Assembly: GCA_044356835.1 (NCBI GenBank)
Contig: JBIKVK010000054.1
Span: 1 to 15,789, forward strand
DNA from: SYIM01 sp044356835
GTDB lineage: Bacteria; Pseudomonadota; Gammaproteobacteria; Burkholderiales; Burkholderiaceae_E
Length of the DNA: 15,789 nt
Direction: 5' to 3'
The notes under the pieces are model-generated. The model was not told the DNA's origin and ran no database searches. It saw only the letters and a list, made by a program, of their open reading frames with translations. Within the stretch, counting starts at the first letter, position 1. Each line of letters opens with the position of its first letter. The translations under genes and the position numbers were made by a program. This document shows positions 1 to 7,106 of the stretch, piece after piece.

Positions 1-145
1 TTCCTTCGCAAGCGGGGAAACCCGGTTTGCCTAAGCCGAATCAGCGTATCGTGCATGGGTGATCCTCCCCGCTGTAGTCGACCCATTGTAAGCTCGACCC
101 AATCGACCGTACACCCTCCCGTTCATTGTCTGCAAACGAGTTCCA
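1..145. other. Upstream intergenic stretch, no gene seen
   Basis: I see no convincing coding region, RNA or repeat here. The minus-strand reading frame that crosses it is an antisense shadow of the amidase gene. It probably holds the 5' leader and promoter of the amidase, but I could not pick out a clear -35/-10 pair. Confidence 0.4.
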
Positions 146-1330
146 ATGCCCCCGCTTCCCGACGCAGCTCACGCCTTCATGCCCTACCCTGAAGTACCGG
201 TGCATCACGCGCCCGACGGCCCGCTCGCGGGACTGAGCTTTGGCGTGAAAGACTTGTTTGACGTGGCCGGCTACCCAACGAGCGGTGGCAGCCCGATCAT
301 CCTTGCACTGTCGGGCACCAAGAACCGAACCGCTCCTGCAGTCTCGGCACTGCTTGGCGCGGGCGCCCGCTTCGTTGGCAAAACAGTCACGGACGAATTT
401 GCCTTTTCGCTCAACGGGCTCAACGCTCACTTTGGCGCGCCGATCAACGGTGCAGCGCCTGAACGAATCTCCGGCGGATCCTCCTCGGGCTCGGCCGCCG
501 CGGTTTCAGGCGGGCTCTGCGACTTCGCCTTGGGCACGGATACCGGCGGGTCGATCCGTGGCCCCGCCAGCCACTGCGGCCTCTTCGGGATTCGCCCGAG
601 TCACGGCCGAGTATCGCTGGACCATTGCCAGGGGCTTGCGCAGAGCCTCGATACTGCGGGCTGGCTTGCCCGAACCATCGAGACGTTTGCTCGGGTTGCC
701 GGGGTTCTACTGCCCCCGGATGAGCGTCCGCTGGGCGCCAAGCCCCGATTACTCTGGCCGGAAGACCTCTGGTCCCTCGCCGCGCCCGGCGCACGCGCCT
801 CTCTGGCGCCCGCAATTGCACGGTTTCGTGCCCAGCTGGGTGAACCAGAGATCGTGTCGGCCATTCTGGATTCTCCTGATCGGATGTACTGGAGCTTTCG
901 CTTCATCCAAGGCCGAGAGGCCTGGCTTGCCCACGGGGCCTTCATCGAGCGGTGGCGGGTGCCCCTCGGACCTGGGATCGCAGAACGGTTTGCTTGGGCA
1001 CGCACGGTTTCCGATGCGGACCATGTCGAGGCCTGGGCCTACCGCAGGCGTTTCACCGAACGGCTCGCGAACTTGTTGGGCGACGACGGGGTGCTGCTGA
1101 TTCCGACCATGCCCGATGTGGCGCCCTTGCGAGACGCGGTCGATGGCGACCTTGAGGATTACCGGAACCGCGCCATTCGCCTGCTCTGCCCTGCGGGGCT
1201 TGCCGAGTTGCCCCAAGTGAGCCTGCCGCTCGCGCGCCATCACGGTGCGCCGATCGGAATCAGTCTGATCGGCCCTCGCAACAGCGACCGATCTTTGATC
1301 GAGATTGCTCGGGCCATCTGCACAACCTGA
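146..1330 (+). CDS. Amidase-signature family hydrolase
   Basis: This is a cytoplasmic hydrolase of C-N amide bonds in the amidase signature (AS) family. The AS catalytic triad is visible: Lys35 in GVKDLFDV, cis-Ser112 in GGSSSGS, and nucleophile Ser136 in GTDTGGSIRGP. The 24-residue spacing between the two serines is standard. At 394 aa it is shorter than the usual 450-500 aa and resembles the compact amidases related to plant AMI1 (indole-3-acetamide hydrolase); the C-terminal part (residues 200-330) is divergent. The substrate cannot be read from sequence. It is not a GatA subunit by context, since there is no gatB or gatC nearby. The ATG at 146 lacks a strong ribosome binding site, and Met12 (ATG at 179) is an alternative start. 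It runs in the same direction as the TerC gene, but a 332-base gap with a riboswitch separates them, so they are probably not one simple operon. Confidence 0.9.
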   Translation: MPPLPDAAHAFMPYPEVPVHHAPDGPLAGLSFGVKDLFDVAGYPTSGGSPIILALSGTKNRTAPAVSALLGAGARFVGKTVTDEFAFSLNGLNAHFGAPINGAAPERISGGSSSGSAAAVSGGLCDFALGTDTGGSIRGPASHCGLFGIRPSHGRVSLDHCQGLAQSLDTAGWLARTIETFARVAGVLLPPDERPLGAKPRLLWPEDLWSLAAPGARASLAPAIARFRAQLGEPEIVSAILDSPDRMYWSFRFIQGREAWLAHGAFIERWRVPLGPGIAERFAWARTVSDADHVEAWAYRRRFTERLANLLGDDGVLLIPTMPDVAPLRDAVDGDLEDYRNRAIRLLCPAGLAELPQVSLPLARHHGAPIGISLIGPRNSDRSLIEIARAICTT

Positions 1331-1394
1331 AAACCTGTCGGGTTGTCTGCGCATGTTTGCGCAGCACGCGAACTCGATGTTGAATCACGCATCC

Positions 1395-1592
1395 CAAATC
1401 GGGGAGTAGCCCCACGGTGCATGGATGACCCTGCGTTACGGGTTGACCTGACCGGGTGCCCTTGTGGCGCCACCCCGCAGGCGTCGTCAACACGATGGAG
1501 CGCAGGTCCCGGCGGACTGTGACCATCCGGCGCCGCAGTTCAGCGTGCATCCTTATGCGCTCTGAACGGCGAGACCGGCGAGGGACTGTTCG
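1395..1592 (+). ncRNA. yybP-ykoY (manganese) riboswitch candidate
   Basis: The 332 bases between the amidase and TerC genes contain the landmarks of the yybP-ykoY family in the right order. GGGGAGTAGC lies at 1401-1410 near the 5' end, followed by GCGTCGTCAACAC at 1481-1493 in the middle, and GGCGAGACCGGCGA at 1569-1582 near the 3' end, with GC-rich stems between. It lies directly upstream of a TerC-family gene, the best-known target of this Mn2+-sensing RNA (E. coli alx). No U-rich terminator follows. The ribosome binding site AGGAG (1652-1656) can pair with CTCC at 1646-1649 and sits in the palindrome GGAGATCTCC, so control of translation is more likely than transcription termination. The family call rests on motif recognition, the exact ends are approximate, and I did not fold it. 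Confidence 0.82.
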
Positions 1593-1603
1593 AAACTCGA
1601 CCT

Positions 1604-1620
1604 GTCAGCGCCGGGCTGAC
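1604..1620 (+). promoter_or_regulatory. Hairpin in the TerC leader
   Basis: GTCAGC (1604-1609) and GCTGAC (1615-1620) form a perfect 6-bp stem with a 5-base loop, just after the riboswitch core and 42 bases before the start codon. No T-run follows, so it is not an intrinsic terminator. It may be part of the expression platform (inference). Confidence 0.35.
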
Positions 1621-1662
1621 CCAACGCGGCCGCCGCCCGGACCGGCTCCGCAGGAGATCTCC

Positions 1663-2685
1663 ATGGTATCGATTGGCACGCCACTGATGTGGTCCCTGTT
1701 CACCTTGTTCGTCGTTATTGCTCTGGTCATCGACTTTGCCGCGTTGAACCGCAAGGGCAATCAGGCGGTTTCGATCCGGGACGCAGCCGTATGGTCGCTG
1801 GTCTGGGTTGCGGTTTCGGTCGCCTTCGCGGCCTGGTTGTTTTGGCAACTGGGCGGACTGTCCGACGATTCAGGCCAGCGTGACAATGCAACGGCGCGTA
1901 CGCTTGAATTCGTCACCGGCTATTTGGTCGAGAAAGCGCTTGCCGTCGACAACATCTTTGTGTTCCTGATGCTGTTCACCTACTTTGCAGTGCCCGCCGA
2001 GTTCCAGCGTCGGGTCCTGATGATTGGCATCCTGGCGGCGCTGGTCCTACGTGCGATCATGATCCTGATCGGCGCCTGGCTGATCTCGCAGTTCCACTGG
2101 GTCCTGTATCTTTTTGGTGCCTTCCTGGTGTTCACTGGCGTGAAGATGTGGTGGGCGGCCGGGCAAGAGCCGGATCTGGACAACAACCCCGCGCTGAACT
2201 TTCTCAGAAGGCGGATGCGGATCGCTCCGGATTACGACGGTGAAAAATTCTTCACCTACCAGAATGGGGTCAGGATGGCGACACCGCTCCTGGTCGTGAT
2301 TCTCCTGATCGGTATCGTCGACGTGGTTTTCGCGGTTGACTCCATTCCAGCGATTTTCGCGATCACCACCGACCCGTTCATCGTGCTGACCTCGAACGTG
2401 TTCGCAATCCTGGGGCTGCGCGCCATGTATTTCCTTCTGGCCGGCATGCACGAGCGCTTTCACCTGTTGTCTTATGGCCTGGCTCTGGTCCTTGTGTTCA
2501 TTGGCACGAAGATGCTACTGATCGACGTGTACAAGATTCCGATCGTGTGGTCGCTCGGAGTGACGGTGACCATCCTCGCCGCGACCATGCTGCTCTCGCT
2601 CAAGATTCCGCCCTCGGGCGCGAGCGGCGGTGCCTACCCCTTCAAGGGCCGAGACAAATCCACCTCAGACGAAGCGACGCGCTGA
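1663..2685 (+). CDS. alx: TerC/Alx-family integral membrane protein, probable Mn2+ exporter
   Basis: This is an inner-membrane protein of the TerC family, whose Alx-type members export manganese. The first ATG of the longer open frame (1456) falls inside the riboswitch. I chose ATG 1663 because AGGAG ends 6 bases before it and the protein then begins with a transmembrane helix. That gives 340 aa, close to E. coli Alx (about 320). About eight or nine hydrophobic segments are visible. Two family repeats carry membrane-embedded acidic residues: EKALAVDNIFVF (Glu90, Asp96) and GIVDVVFAVDSIPA (Asp220, Asp226). A charged cytoplasmic loop lies at residues 166-200, and the tail is hydrophilic. The Mn2+ role is inferred from the family together with the upstream riboswitch. 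It is convergent with the DUF35 gene, with only 28 bases between. Confidence 0.92.
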   Translation: MVSIGTPLMWSLFTLFVVIALVIDFAALNRKGNQAVSIRDAAVWSLVWVAVSVAFAAWLFWQLGGLSDDSGQRDNATARTLEFVTGYLVEKALAVDNIFVFLMLFTYFAVPAEFQRRVLMIGILAALVLRAIMILIGAWLISQFHWVLYLFGAFLVFTGVKMWWAAGQEPDLDNNPALNFLRRRMRIAPDYDGEKFFTYQNGVRMATPLLVVILLIGIVDVVFAVDSIPAIFAITTDPFIVLTSNVFAILGLRAMYFLLAGMHERFHLLSYGLALVLVFIGTKMLLIDVYKIPIVWSLGVTVTILAATMLLSLKIPPSGASGGAYPFKGRDKSTSDEATR

Positions 2686-2713
2686 CGCGCATCACCGACC
2701 GGCCGATCCTGCC

Positions 2714-3124
2714 TCAGACGGCTGTGGCCGGTCGAAATACGGGAATCAGCTGCCCGGATTCGCTGGGCCTGAACACCACCTCGACCCGGTCGCCGATTCC
2801 GATTTCATCAAGATCGCAATCGATGATGTGCGTGAGCAGGGTCACCCCTTCATCGAGGGTGACATAGGCAATGGCAAACGGAACCGGCCCCGCTCGCCGG
2901 GTCACGCTGACGGAGTAGATCGAGCCGGTCCCCGCAGCCCGGACAAGACCCGTCTTGAGGCTGCCGCACAGGGGGCAGTGGCCCCGCGGATACCAGTGGG
3001 GCTCACTGCAGTCTCCGCAATGCCCCAAAAGGAGCTCGCCTCGACTCGCACCCTCCCAGAAGGCCTTCGCGTCCGGGTACTGAGCAGGCGCCGGAAAGGT
3101 CACGGCTTGGTACGGAGTGGCCAT
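2714..3124 (-). CDS. DUF35 zinc-ribbon/OB-fold protein, partner of thiolase-like protein
   Basis: A 136-aa protein with the rubredoxin-like zinc ribbon (Cys36, Cys39, Cys50, Cys53; CGDC and CPLC) followed by an OB-fold (residues about 60-130) of the DUF35 family. Proteins of this family bind acyl-CoA and pair with thiolase-like enzymes, as in Ltp2/ChsH2 of steroid side-chain cleavage and BbsA/BbsB of toluene breakdown. A 29-codon longer frame exists, but it runs back into the upstream gene. I chose ATG 3124, whose product begins MATPYQAV, because it starts 2 bases after the stop of the thiolase-like gene, so the two are almost certainly translationally coupled. The substrate is unknown. Confidence 0.9.
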   Translation of the reverse strand: MATPYQAVTFPAPAQYPDAKAFWEGASRGELLLGHCGDCSEPHWYPRGHCPLCGSLKTGLVRAAGTGSIYSVSVTRRAGPVPFAIAYVTLDEGVTLLTHIIDCDLDEIGIGDRVEVVFRPSESGQLIPVFRPATAV

Positions 3125-3126
3125 GA

Positions 3127-4293
3127 TCAGATCCTTTCCAAGATGAGGGTGGCGCTGCCATGGCAGGCGCCCAGCTGACCGCCCATGCCCTGCGCGAGTG
3201 CGAGGGCGCAATTGGGCACCTGAACTGCGGGATGAGCCTCGCCCCGCAGCTGACGAACGGCTTCGATCACTTTGGTCATGCCGCCGCGGTTCGAAGGATG
3301 GTTGTTGCAGAGCCCACCGCCATCGGTGTTGAAAGCGAGACGCCCCTCCCCCGAAATCAGGCCGCCCTCCTGGACGAAGCGGCCGCCCTCCCCCTTGGCA
3401 CAGAAGCCGAGATCCTCGAGCTGCAGGAGCACGGTGATGGTGAAACTGTCATAAATGGATGCGTAGCGGATATCGGCCGGGCGAACCCCTGCTTCGGCGA
3501 AAGCAGCCGCTCCCGACTGCCGGGCTGCCGACTCCATCAGATTGACGCGACCGGCCCCCGGTCCCTTCAAGGCCTCACCGGCGCCCCGAAGGGTAACGAG
3601 CGGCCGGGCCAGCGATCGCGCGATTTCGGGGCGAACCATGACCAGAGCACCGCCCCCATCACTGACCACGCAGCAATCCATGCGCCGGAGCGGGTCTGAA
3701 ACCAGAGGCGAGGCCAGCACCTCCTCAACCGTGACGGGATCGCGCAGCATCGCGTGAGGATTGTGTTGGGCGTGGCGGGACGCGGCCACCTTGATCCACG
3801 CCAACTGTTCGGAGGTCGTGCCGTATTCGTACATGTGACGAGCCGCCACCAACGCGTAGCCATTGATGGTGACCAGGCGGTACGGGGCCTCAAAGGGCTG
3901 GTTCGGCAAATTGCTGCCGAGATTCCTGGGCTGAAGACCGCTGGAGGCCTCGGATCTTGGGCGGCCAGCCAGCGTGATGAGCGCCACGTCGCACCGCCCG
4001 GCAGCGATCGCTTGAGCCGCATGCGCGACATGCAGGAGATACGAAGACCCGCCGGTATCGGTCGAATCGACAAAGCGTGGACGCAGCCCGAGGTGATCCG
4101 ACATCTGCAGGGGTCCCATACCCGGGGCATCCCCTGCACAAAAATACCCATCGACGTCTGACAGCGAAAGCCCTGCATCGGCCAGTGCGCCCAGGGCACA
4201 CTCGGCATGAAGCTGCGCGACCGACGTGTCGGGGGCCAGTCGCGCAGGATGCTCCCAAGCACCCGCGATGAAGGCTTTTCCCTTGATGGACAT
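3127..4293 (-). CDS. Thiolase-like protein of the SCP-x/Ltp2 (non-Cys) type
   Basis: A 388-aa thiolase-fold protein of the lipid-transfer/SCP-x group. At the place where true thiolases carry the nucleophilic cysteine, this one reads DTGGSS (residues 79-84), with no Cys. His332 (NNHPSN) and the C-terminal GACHGS (Cys377) are present, as are the conserved IYDSFT (Tyr281) and CCVVSDGGGALVMV stretches. This pattern matches thiolase-like aldolases such as Ltp2, which cleave CoA thioesters by retro-aldol chemistry together with a DUF35 subunit, and the next gene is such a subunit. Hence retro-aldolase or acyl-CoA C-C cleavage is more likely than ordinary beta-ketothiolysis (inference). A GTG at 4311 gives a 6-residue longer product; I prefer ATG 4293 because AGGGAG lies 5 bases before it. 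Genes for a complete degradation pathway are not in the window. Confidence 0.88.
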   Translation of the reverse strand: MSIKGKAFIAGAWEHPARLAPDTSVAQLHAECALGALADAGLSLSDVDGYFCAGDAPGMGPLQMSDHLGLRPRFVDSTDTGGSSYLLHVAHAAQAIAAGRCDVALITLAGRPRSEASSGLQPRNLGSNLPNQPFEAPYRLVTINGYALVAARHMYEYGTTSEQLAWIKVAASRHAQHNPHAMLRDPVTVEEVLASPLVSDPLRRMDCCVVSDGGGALVMVRPEIARSLARPLVTLRGAGEALKGPGAGRVNLMESAARQSGAAAFAEAGVRPADIRYASIYDSFTITVLLQLEDLGFCAKGEGGRFVQEGGLISGEGRLAFNTDGGGLCNNHPSNRGGMTKVIEAVRQLRGEAHPAVQVPNCALALAQGMGGQLGACHGSATLILERI

Positions 4294-4384
4294 GGACGCT
4301 CCCTGCGGCACACGCTGGATGCTTGGGTCGTCCGACGAGACGCCGGCGCCAGAGGCCCGCGATGCCTTGTTCGAGTAATAAGCA

Positions 4385-4474
4385 TGGCGGAAGGTGTGAG
4401 ATTCGAACTCACGGACGCCTTGCGACGTCGCCGGTTTTCAAGACCGGTGCATTAAACCGCTCTGCCAACCTTCC
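4385..4474 (-). tRNA. tRNA-Ser (anticodon UGA)
   Basis: The minus strand folds as a class II tRNA of 90 nt including an encoded CCA. The acceptor stem GGAAGGT/ACCTTCC is perfect (7 bp), with discriminator G. The anticodon stem is CCGGT/ACCGG with loop CTTGAAA, giving anticodon TGA, which reads UCA codons. A long variable arm (GACGTCGCAAGGCGTC), as expected for serine, and a T-arm with GTTCGAATC follow. The gene is antisense to a leftward extension of the sirtuin reading frame, which argues that the sirtuin starts further right. Confidence 0.97.
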
Positions 4475-4513
4475 GAATTTCTGCGCGATACCGGGCAGAA
4501 GCAACGCGATCGA

Positions 4514-4519
4514 ATTATA
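4514..4519 (-). promoter_or_regulatory. -10 box of the tRNA-Ser promoter
   Basis: A perfect TATAAT on the minus strand lies 40 bases upstream of the tRNA 5' end, placing the start of transcription near 4507 and leaving a leader of about 33 bases. The -35 region at normal spacing is poor (TATTTC-like). Confidence 0.5.
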
Positions 4520-4562
4520 CCGGTCAGTTGTCAGGGAAATAGGCGAGCGGGAAAATCCGGGA

Positions 4563-5393
4563 GTGAAACCCATCAGTCCCCTCGCCCAACTGCAGGCCTT
4601 CATTGAAGGCAGCCGTGCCCTGTTCGTGTTGACCGGTGCCGGCTGCAGCACCTCATCCGGTATTCCGGCGTATCGAGATGCGCGCGGTGATTGGACGCGG
4701 CGCCAGCCAGTCACCTGGCAGGACTTTCGCAGCGACCCGCAGGCCCGTCAACGTTACTGGGGGCGATCGACGATTGGATGGCTTTCGTTCGGCGCGGCCC
4801 GCCCCAATCCCGCGCATGCGGCCCTGGTCACGCTGGAGGAGAGAGGTCGCCTCACGGGGCTGGTCACTCAGAACGTCGACGGCTTACACCAAGCTGCGGG
4901 GCACCTCAGGGTCATAGATCTGCACGGACGTCTGGACACGGTGATGTGCCTCTCCTGCGGGGCACAAACACTTCGTAAGCACCTGCAACATCGCCTGGTC
5001 GAAGCCAACCCGGGATGGCTCGACCGGCATGTGAATCAGTCGGCGCCGGACGGCGATGCCGACCTCGAGGGGGCTGACTATTCGGGATTCAATGTCCCGA
5101 ACTGTTTACGCTGCGGCGGTCTTCTGAAACCGGATGTCGTTTTTTTTGGCGAAAATGTCCCGCGGCGTCGGGTGGAGCAGAGCATGGAGTGGCTCGATGA
5201 CGCCGACGCGATGCTGGTAGTCGGCTCTTCGCTCATGGTGTATTCGGGGTATCGCTATGTCCTGCGTGCGCGGGAGCGCAGCATTCCGGTCGCAGCCATC
5301 AACCTCGGGCGCACGCGGGCCGATCCGCTGCTCGATCTCAAACTCGAACTCTGCTGTGTCAAAGGCCTCGCAGCGACCGTCGGTCGGCTTTGA
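4563..5393 (+). CDS. NAD-dependent Sir2-family protein deacylase (sirtuin)
   Basis: This enzyme removes acyl groups from lysine using NAD+, giving O-acyl-ADP-ribose and nicotinamide. Visible motifs (numbering from GTG 4563, 276 aa) are GAGCSTSSGIPAYR at 25-38, TQNVDG at 102-107, catalytic His121 in DLHG, a Cys4 zinc site (Cys129, Cys132, Cys181, Cys184), KPDVVFFGE at 189-197, and GSSLMVYSGYR at 221-231. The long zinc-domain insert and overall length fit class II (SIRT4-like) sirtuins rather than CobB. The usual Asp of GIPDYR is Ala here, also seen in some class II members. The open frame extends left through the tRNA gene, so the first start after it, GTG 4563, is the likely one, although its ribosome binding site is weak. 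Targets are unknown, and no acyl-CoA synthetase neighbour is present. Confidence 0.92.
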   Translation: MKPISPLAQLQAFIEGSRALFVLTGAGCSTSSGIPAYRDARGDWTRRQPVTWQDFRSDPQARQRYWGRSTIGWLSFGAARPNPAHAALVTLEERGRLTGLVTQNVDGLHQAAGHLRVIDLHGRLDTVMCLSCGAQTLRKHLQHRLVEANPGWLDRHVNQSAPDGDADLEGADYSGFNVPNCLRCGGLLKPDVVFFGENVPRRRVEQSMEWLDDADAMLVVGSSLMVYSGYRYVLRARERSIPVAAINLGRTRADPLLDLKLELCCVKGLAATVGRL

Positions 5394-5547
5394 CCGACCG
5401 GTGGCGCAATGGCCGTTGCGCATCGACGTGCGCCCTGCCTAAACTCGACCCCCTGCTCTTTGACACCACTCAACGCCAGTTCAGTGCTCAAGCGGGCTTT
5501 CTCTCGGAATTGGATCCAACGCAATTCACGCAGCCTCTGAGGATGTT
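5394..5547. other. Intergenic gap before the kinase gene
   Basis: These 154 bases lie between the sirtuin stop and the kinase start. I see no gene and no terminator with a T-run. The kinase may have its own promoter here, but I could not identify one with confidence. Confidence 0.35.
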
Positions 5548-6309
5548 GTGGTCGAAGCCCCAAAAAGATCCGAAATCGACCTGCTGGTTGACGCCGCCCA
5601 CGAACTGCGCTCTCCGCTCAACTCTTTGCAGGGGTACGGCGAGCTGATCGCCCGCGGCGAGGTTGCCCAGCATGAACTGCAGACGATCGGTGAGAGCATC
5701 TGCAGACAAGCCGAACGCCTCAACCAGACAGTGAACGACATCCTCGAACTGGCCGCGCTCGATGCCCACGGGTTGGGCAAGATCAGGCTTGACCAGTCTT
5801 CGGTTGAAGCCATTCTGTCGGACTGCGTGGACGCGCTCGGCGATGAGCGCAGTGAGCGGCTAGTGGTTTTATTGCCGAACGAGCCTCTTCCCGAAGTTCA
5901 ACTCGATCGGCGGCGGATTGTGCGGGTCTTGCTCAACGTGATCGACAACGCCCTGAAGTACTCGGCCCGCTCATCACCGGTCCTGGTTCATGTGTTCTTG
6001 ACCCCAAGGTTCCCTCCGACTCCCCGCGATCTTGTGATCGAGATCGAAGATCAAGGGATCGGCATGGACTCAGAAACCCGCGCCAAGGCGTTCACCCGTT
6101 TCCATCGGTCCCCACGCGTAGCAGAGATCCCCGGCACTGGCCTGGGCTTGGCGATTGCCCAGGAAATCGTGCGGCTCCACCAAGGGTCTATCAGCATCTC
6201 GAGCCGAGAAACCAAGGGTACGACAGTGACGATCAGGCTGCCCGCCGAAGTCAAGGCCGGATCGAAGCGGCATAGCCCGGACTCAATCGAGACCCAACTC
6301 CCGCCTTAG
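5548..6309 (+). CDS. Soluble sensor histidine kinase (HisKA + HATPase_c)
   Basis: A 253-aa kinase consisting almost only of catalytic parts. The dimerisation/phosphoacceptor domain has the H-box DAAHELRSPLN (His18), and the ATPase domain has the N-box NVIDNALKYS (about 129-138), G1 box EDQGIGM (167-173), F-box FTRFH and G2 box GTGLGLAIA (196-204). There is no transmembrane segment and no PAS, GAF or HAMP domain before the H-box, so it must be cytoplasmic and sense through a partner or the N-terminal stub. GTG 5548 is chosen because GAGG sits 5 bases upstream and an in-frame stop lies at 5461. Its 3' end overlaps the convergent response regulator gene by 27 bases, and the two are likely cognate (inference). 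The signal and target genes are unknown. Confidence 0.88.
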   Translation: MVEAPKRSEIDLLVDAAHELRSPLNSLQGYGELIARGEVAQHELQTIGESICRQAERLNQTVNDILELAALDAHGLGKIRLDQSSVEAILSDCVDALGDERSERLVVLLPNEPLPEVQLDRRRIVRVLLNVIDNALKYSARSSPVLVHVFLTPRFPPTPRDLVIEIEDQGIGMDSETRAKAFTRFHRSPRVAEIPGTGLGLAIAQEIVRLHQGSISISSRETKGTTVTIRLPAEVKAGSKRHSPDSIETQLPP

Positions 6310-6948
6310 GACCTGGGCCTCAAAAAAACCCCGAATCTTCTCGAATGGGACCGGTTTGCGGTAAACGGCTACGCCGGGTGGCAAGGGGCCGCGCTCCTCC
6401 AGGGCCTCATCCTCGAGGCCCGTCACCACAATCACCTGGGTCGAATCGAACTCGGGGTGCTCGCGCAGTTTCCGAAGAAACTCAAAACCGTCCATCCTCG
6501 CCATCCGTAGATCGGTGATCAAGATCGAGGGACGCCTTCGTTCGATCAAGAGAAAAGCCTCAAAGCCGTCTTCTGCGCTCTCGAGCTGAATGGGGAGGCC
6601 CCAACTCTCGAAGGTCTTGAGATACAGGTTGCGCAGCGCCTCGTCGTCCTCAATCACGAGGACATCTATCTTTTCGTCCGACCTTGCCCGCGTTCGTCCG
6701 TCACCGCGCCTGCGTTCAACGGTTTGAACCGAATCGAGACTGATACGACGATGGCCTCCCCGCGTGCGCCAAGCCCTGAGTTCACCCCGCTCCACCATGA
6801 GCTGAATCGTTGTGTTTGAAACCCCCAACCTGCGCGCAGCCTCTGAAGTCGTGCACACAGGGGGGGAGGAGGGGGCTAATTCGACCGTTCTCACTGGACT
6901 GACTCTCCGTCTGATCGGTTCTGATGAACGACCTATCAAAACGCCCAT
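6283..6948 (-). CDS. Response regulator with N-terminal MerR/excisionase HTH and C-terminal receiver
   Basis: A 221-aa protein with an unusual order: a MerR/excisionase-type DNA-binding helix-turn-helix at about residues 32-75 (TTSEAARRLGVSNTTI then RTRGGHRRI), a basic linker, then a receiver domain at 94-215. The receiver has the full phosphorylation set: acidic pair Asp101/Asp102, phospho-acceptor Asp146 (LITDLRM), Thr176 and Lys198 (YRKPV). Most response regulators have the receiver first. The receiver should be activated by a histidine kinase, and the convergent soluble kinase at 5548-6309 is the obvious candidate. The ATG at 6948 lacks a clear ribosome binding site; a start further in, before residue 30, is possible because the first 28 residues look disordered. 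The target genes are not known. Confidence 0.88.
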   Translation of the reverse strand: MGVLIGRSSEPIRRRVSPVRTVELAPSSPPVCTTSEAARRLGVSNTTIQLMVERGELRAWRTRGGHRRISLDSVQTVERRRGDGRTRARSDEKIDVLVIEDDEALRNLYLKTFESWGLPIQLESAEDGFEAFLLIERRRPSILITDLRMARMDGFEFLRKLREHPEFDSTQVIVVTGLEDEALEERGPLPPGVAVYRKPVPFEKIRGFFEAQVLRRELGLD

Positions 6949-7106
6949 TTAGGCTGAAATCGGTAACTTTCGGCAACTCGAAACGGCCGATCGGTTACAA
7001 CGATCCGATCAACGGCAAAAGATCAGCTTGGGAGGCTCGGAAGACCGTAAAGTACTGGCGCCTGCCGCTCGTCGCGCGCACGCTCAGCGACTCTCCTCAA
7101 TCGGAA
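6949..7106. other. Regulator upstream region with inverted repeat
   Basis: This 158-base gap lies between the Fur-like stop and the response-regulator start. GATCGG (6989-6994) and CCGATC (7005-7010) form a perfect inverted repeat with a 10-base spacer, and the left arm is part of the palindrome CCGATCGG (6987-6994). This could be an operator for the adjacent regulator (inference). No gene is seen. Confidence 0.35.

Noticed and set aside
1456..1662. 69-codon N-terminal extension of the TerC reading frame
   Set aside because: It lies inside the riboswitch, is Arg-rich and not membrane-like, and a strong ribosome binding site precedes the internal ATG at 1663.
3567..4412. 281-codon minus-strand open frame overlapping the thiolase-like gene
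   Set aside because: It is a shifted frame of the thiolase-like gene with Arg/Trp/Ser-rich, non-conserved sequence, and it also runs into the tRNA.
4323..4562. 80-codon N-terminal extension of the sirtuin reading frame
   Set aside because: It runs antisense through the tRNA-Ser gene and its promoter, and family alignment starts after GTG 4563.
7049..7075. TAAAGTAC-N11-GCTCGTCG as a second sigma-28 promoter
   Set aside because: Only the -35 partly matches, the -10 lacks the CCGAT core, and no plus-strand gene follows.
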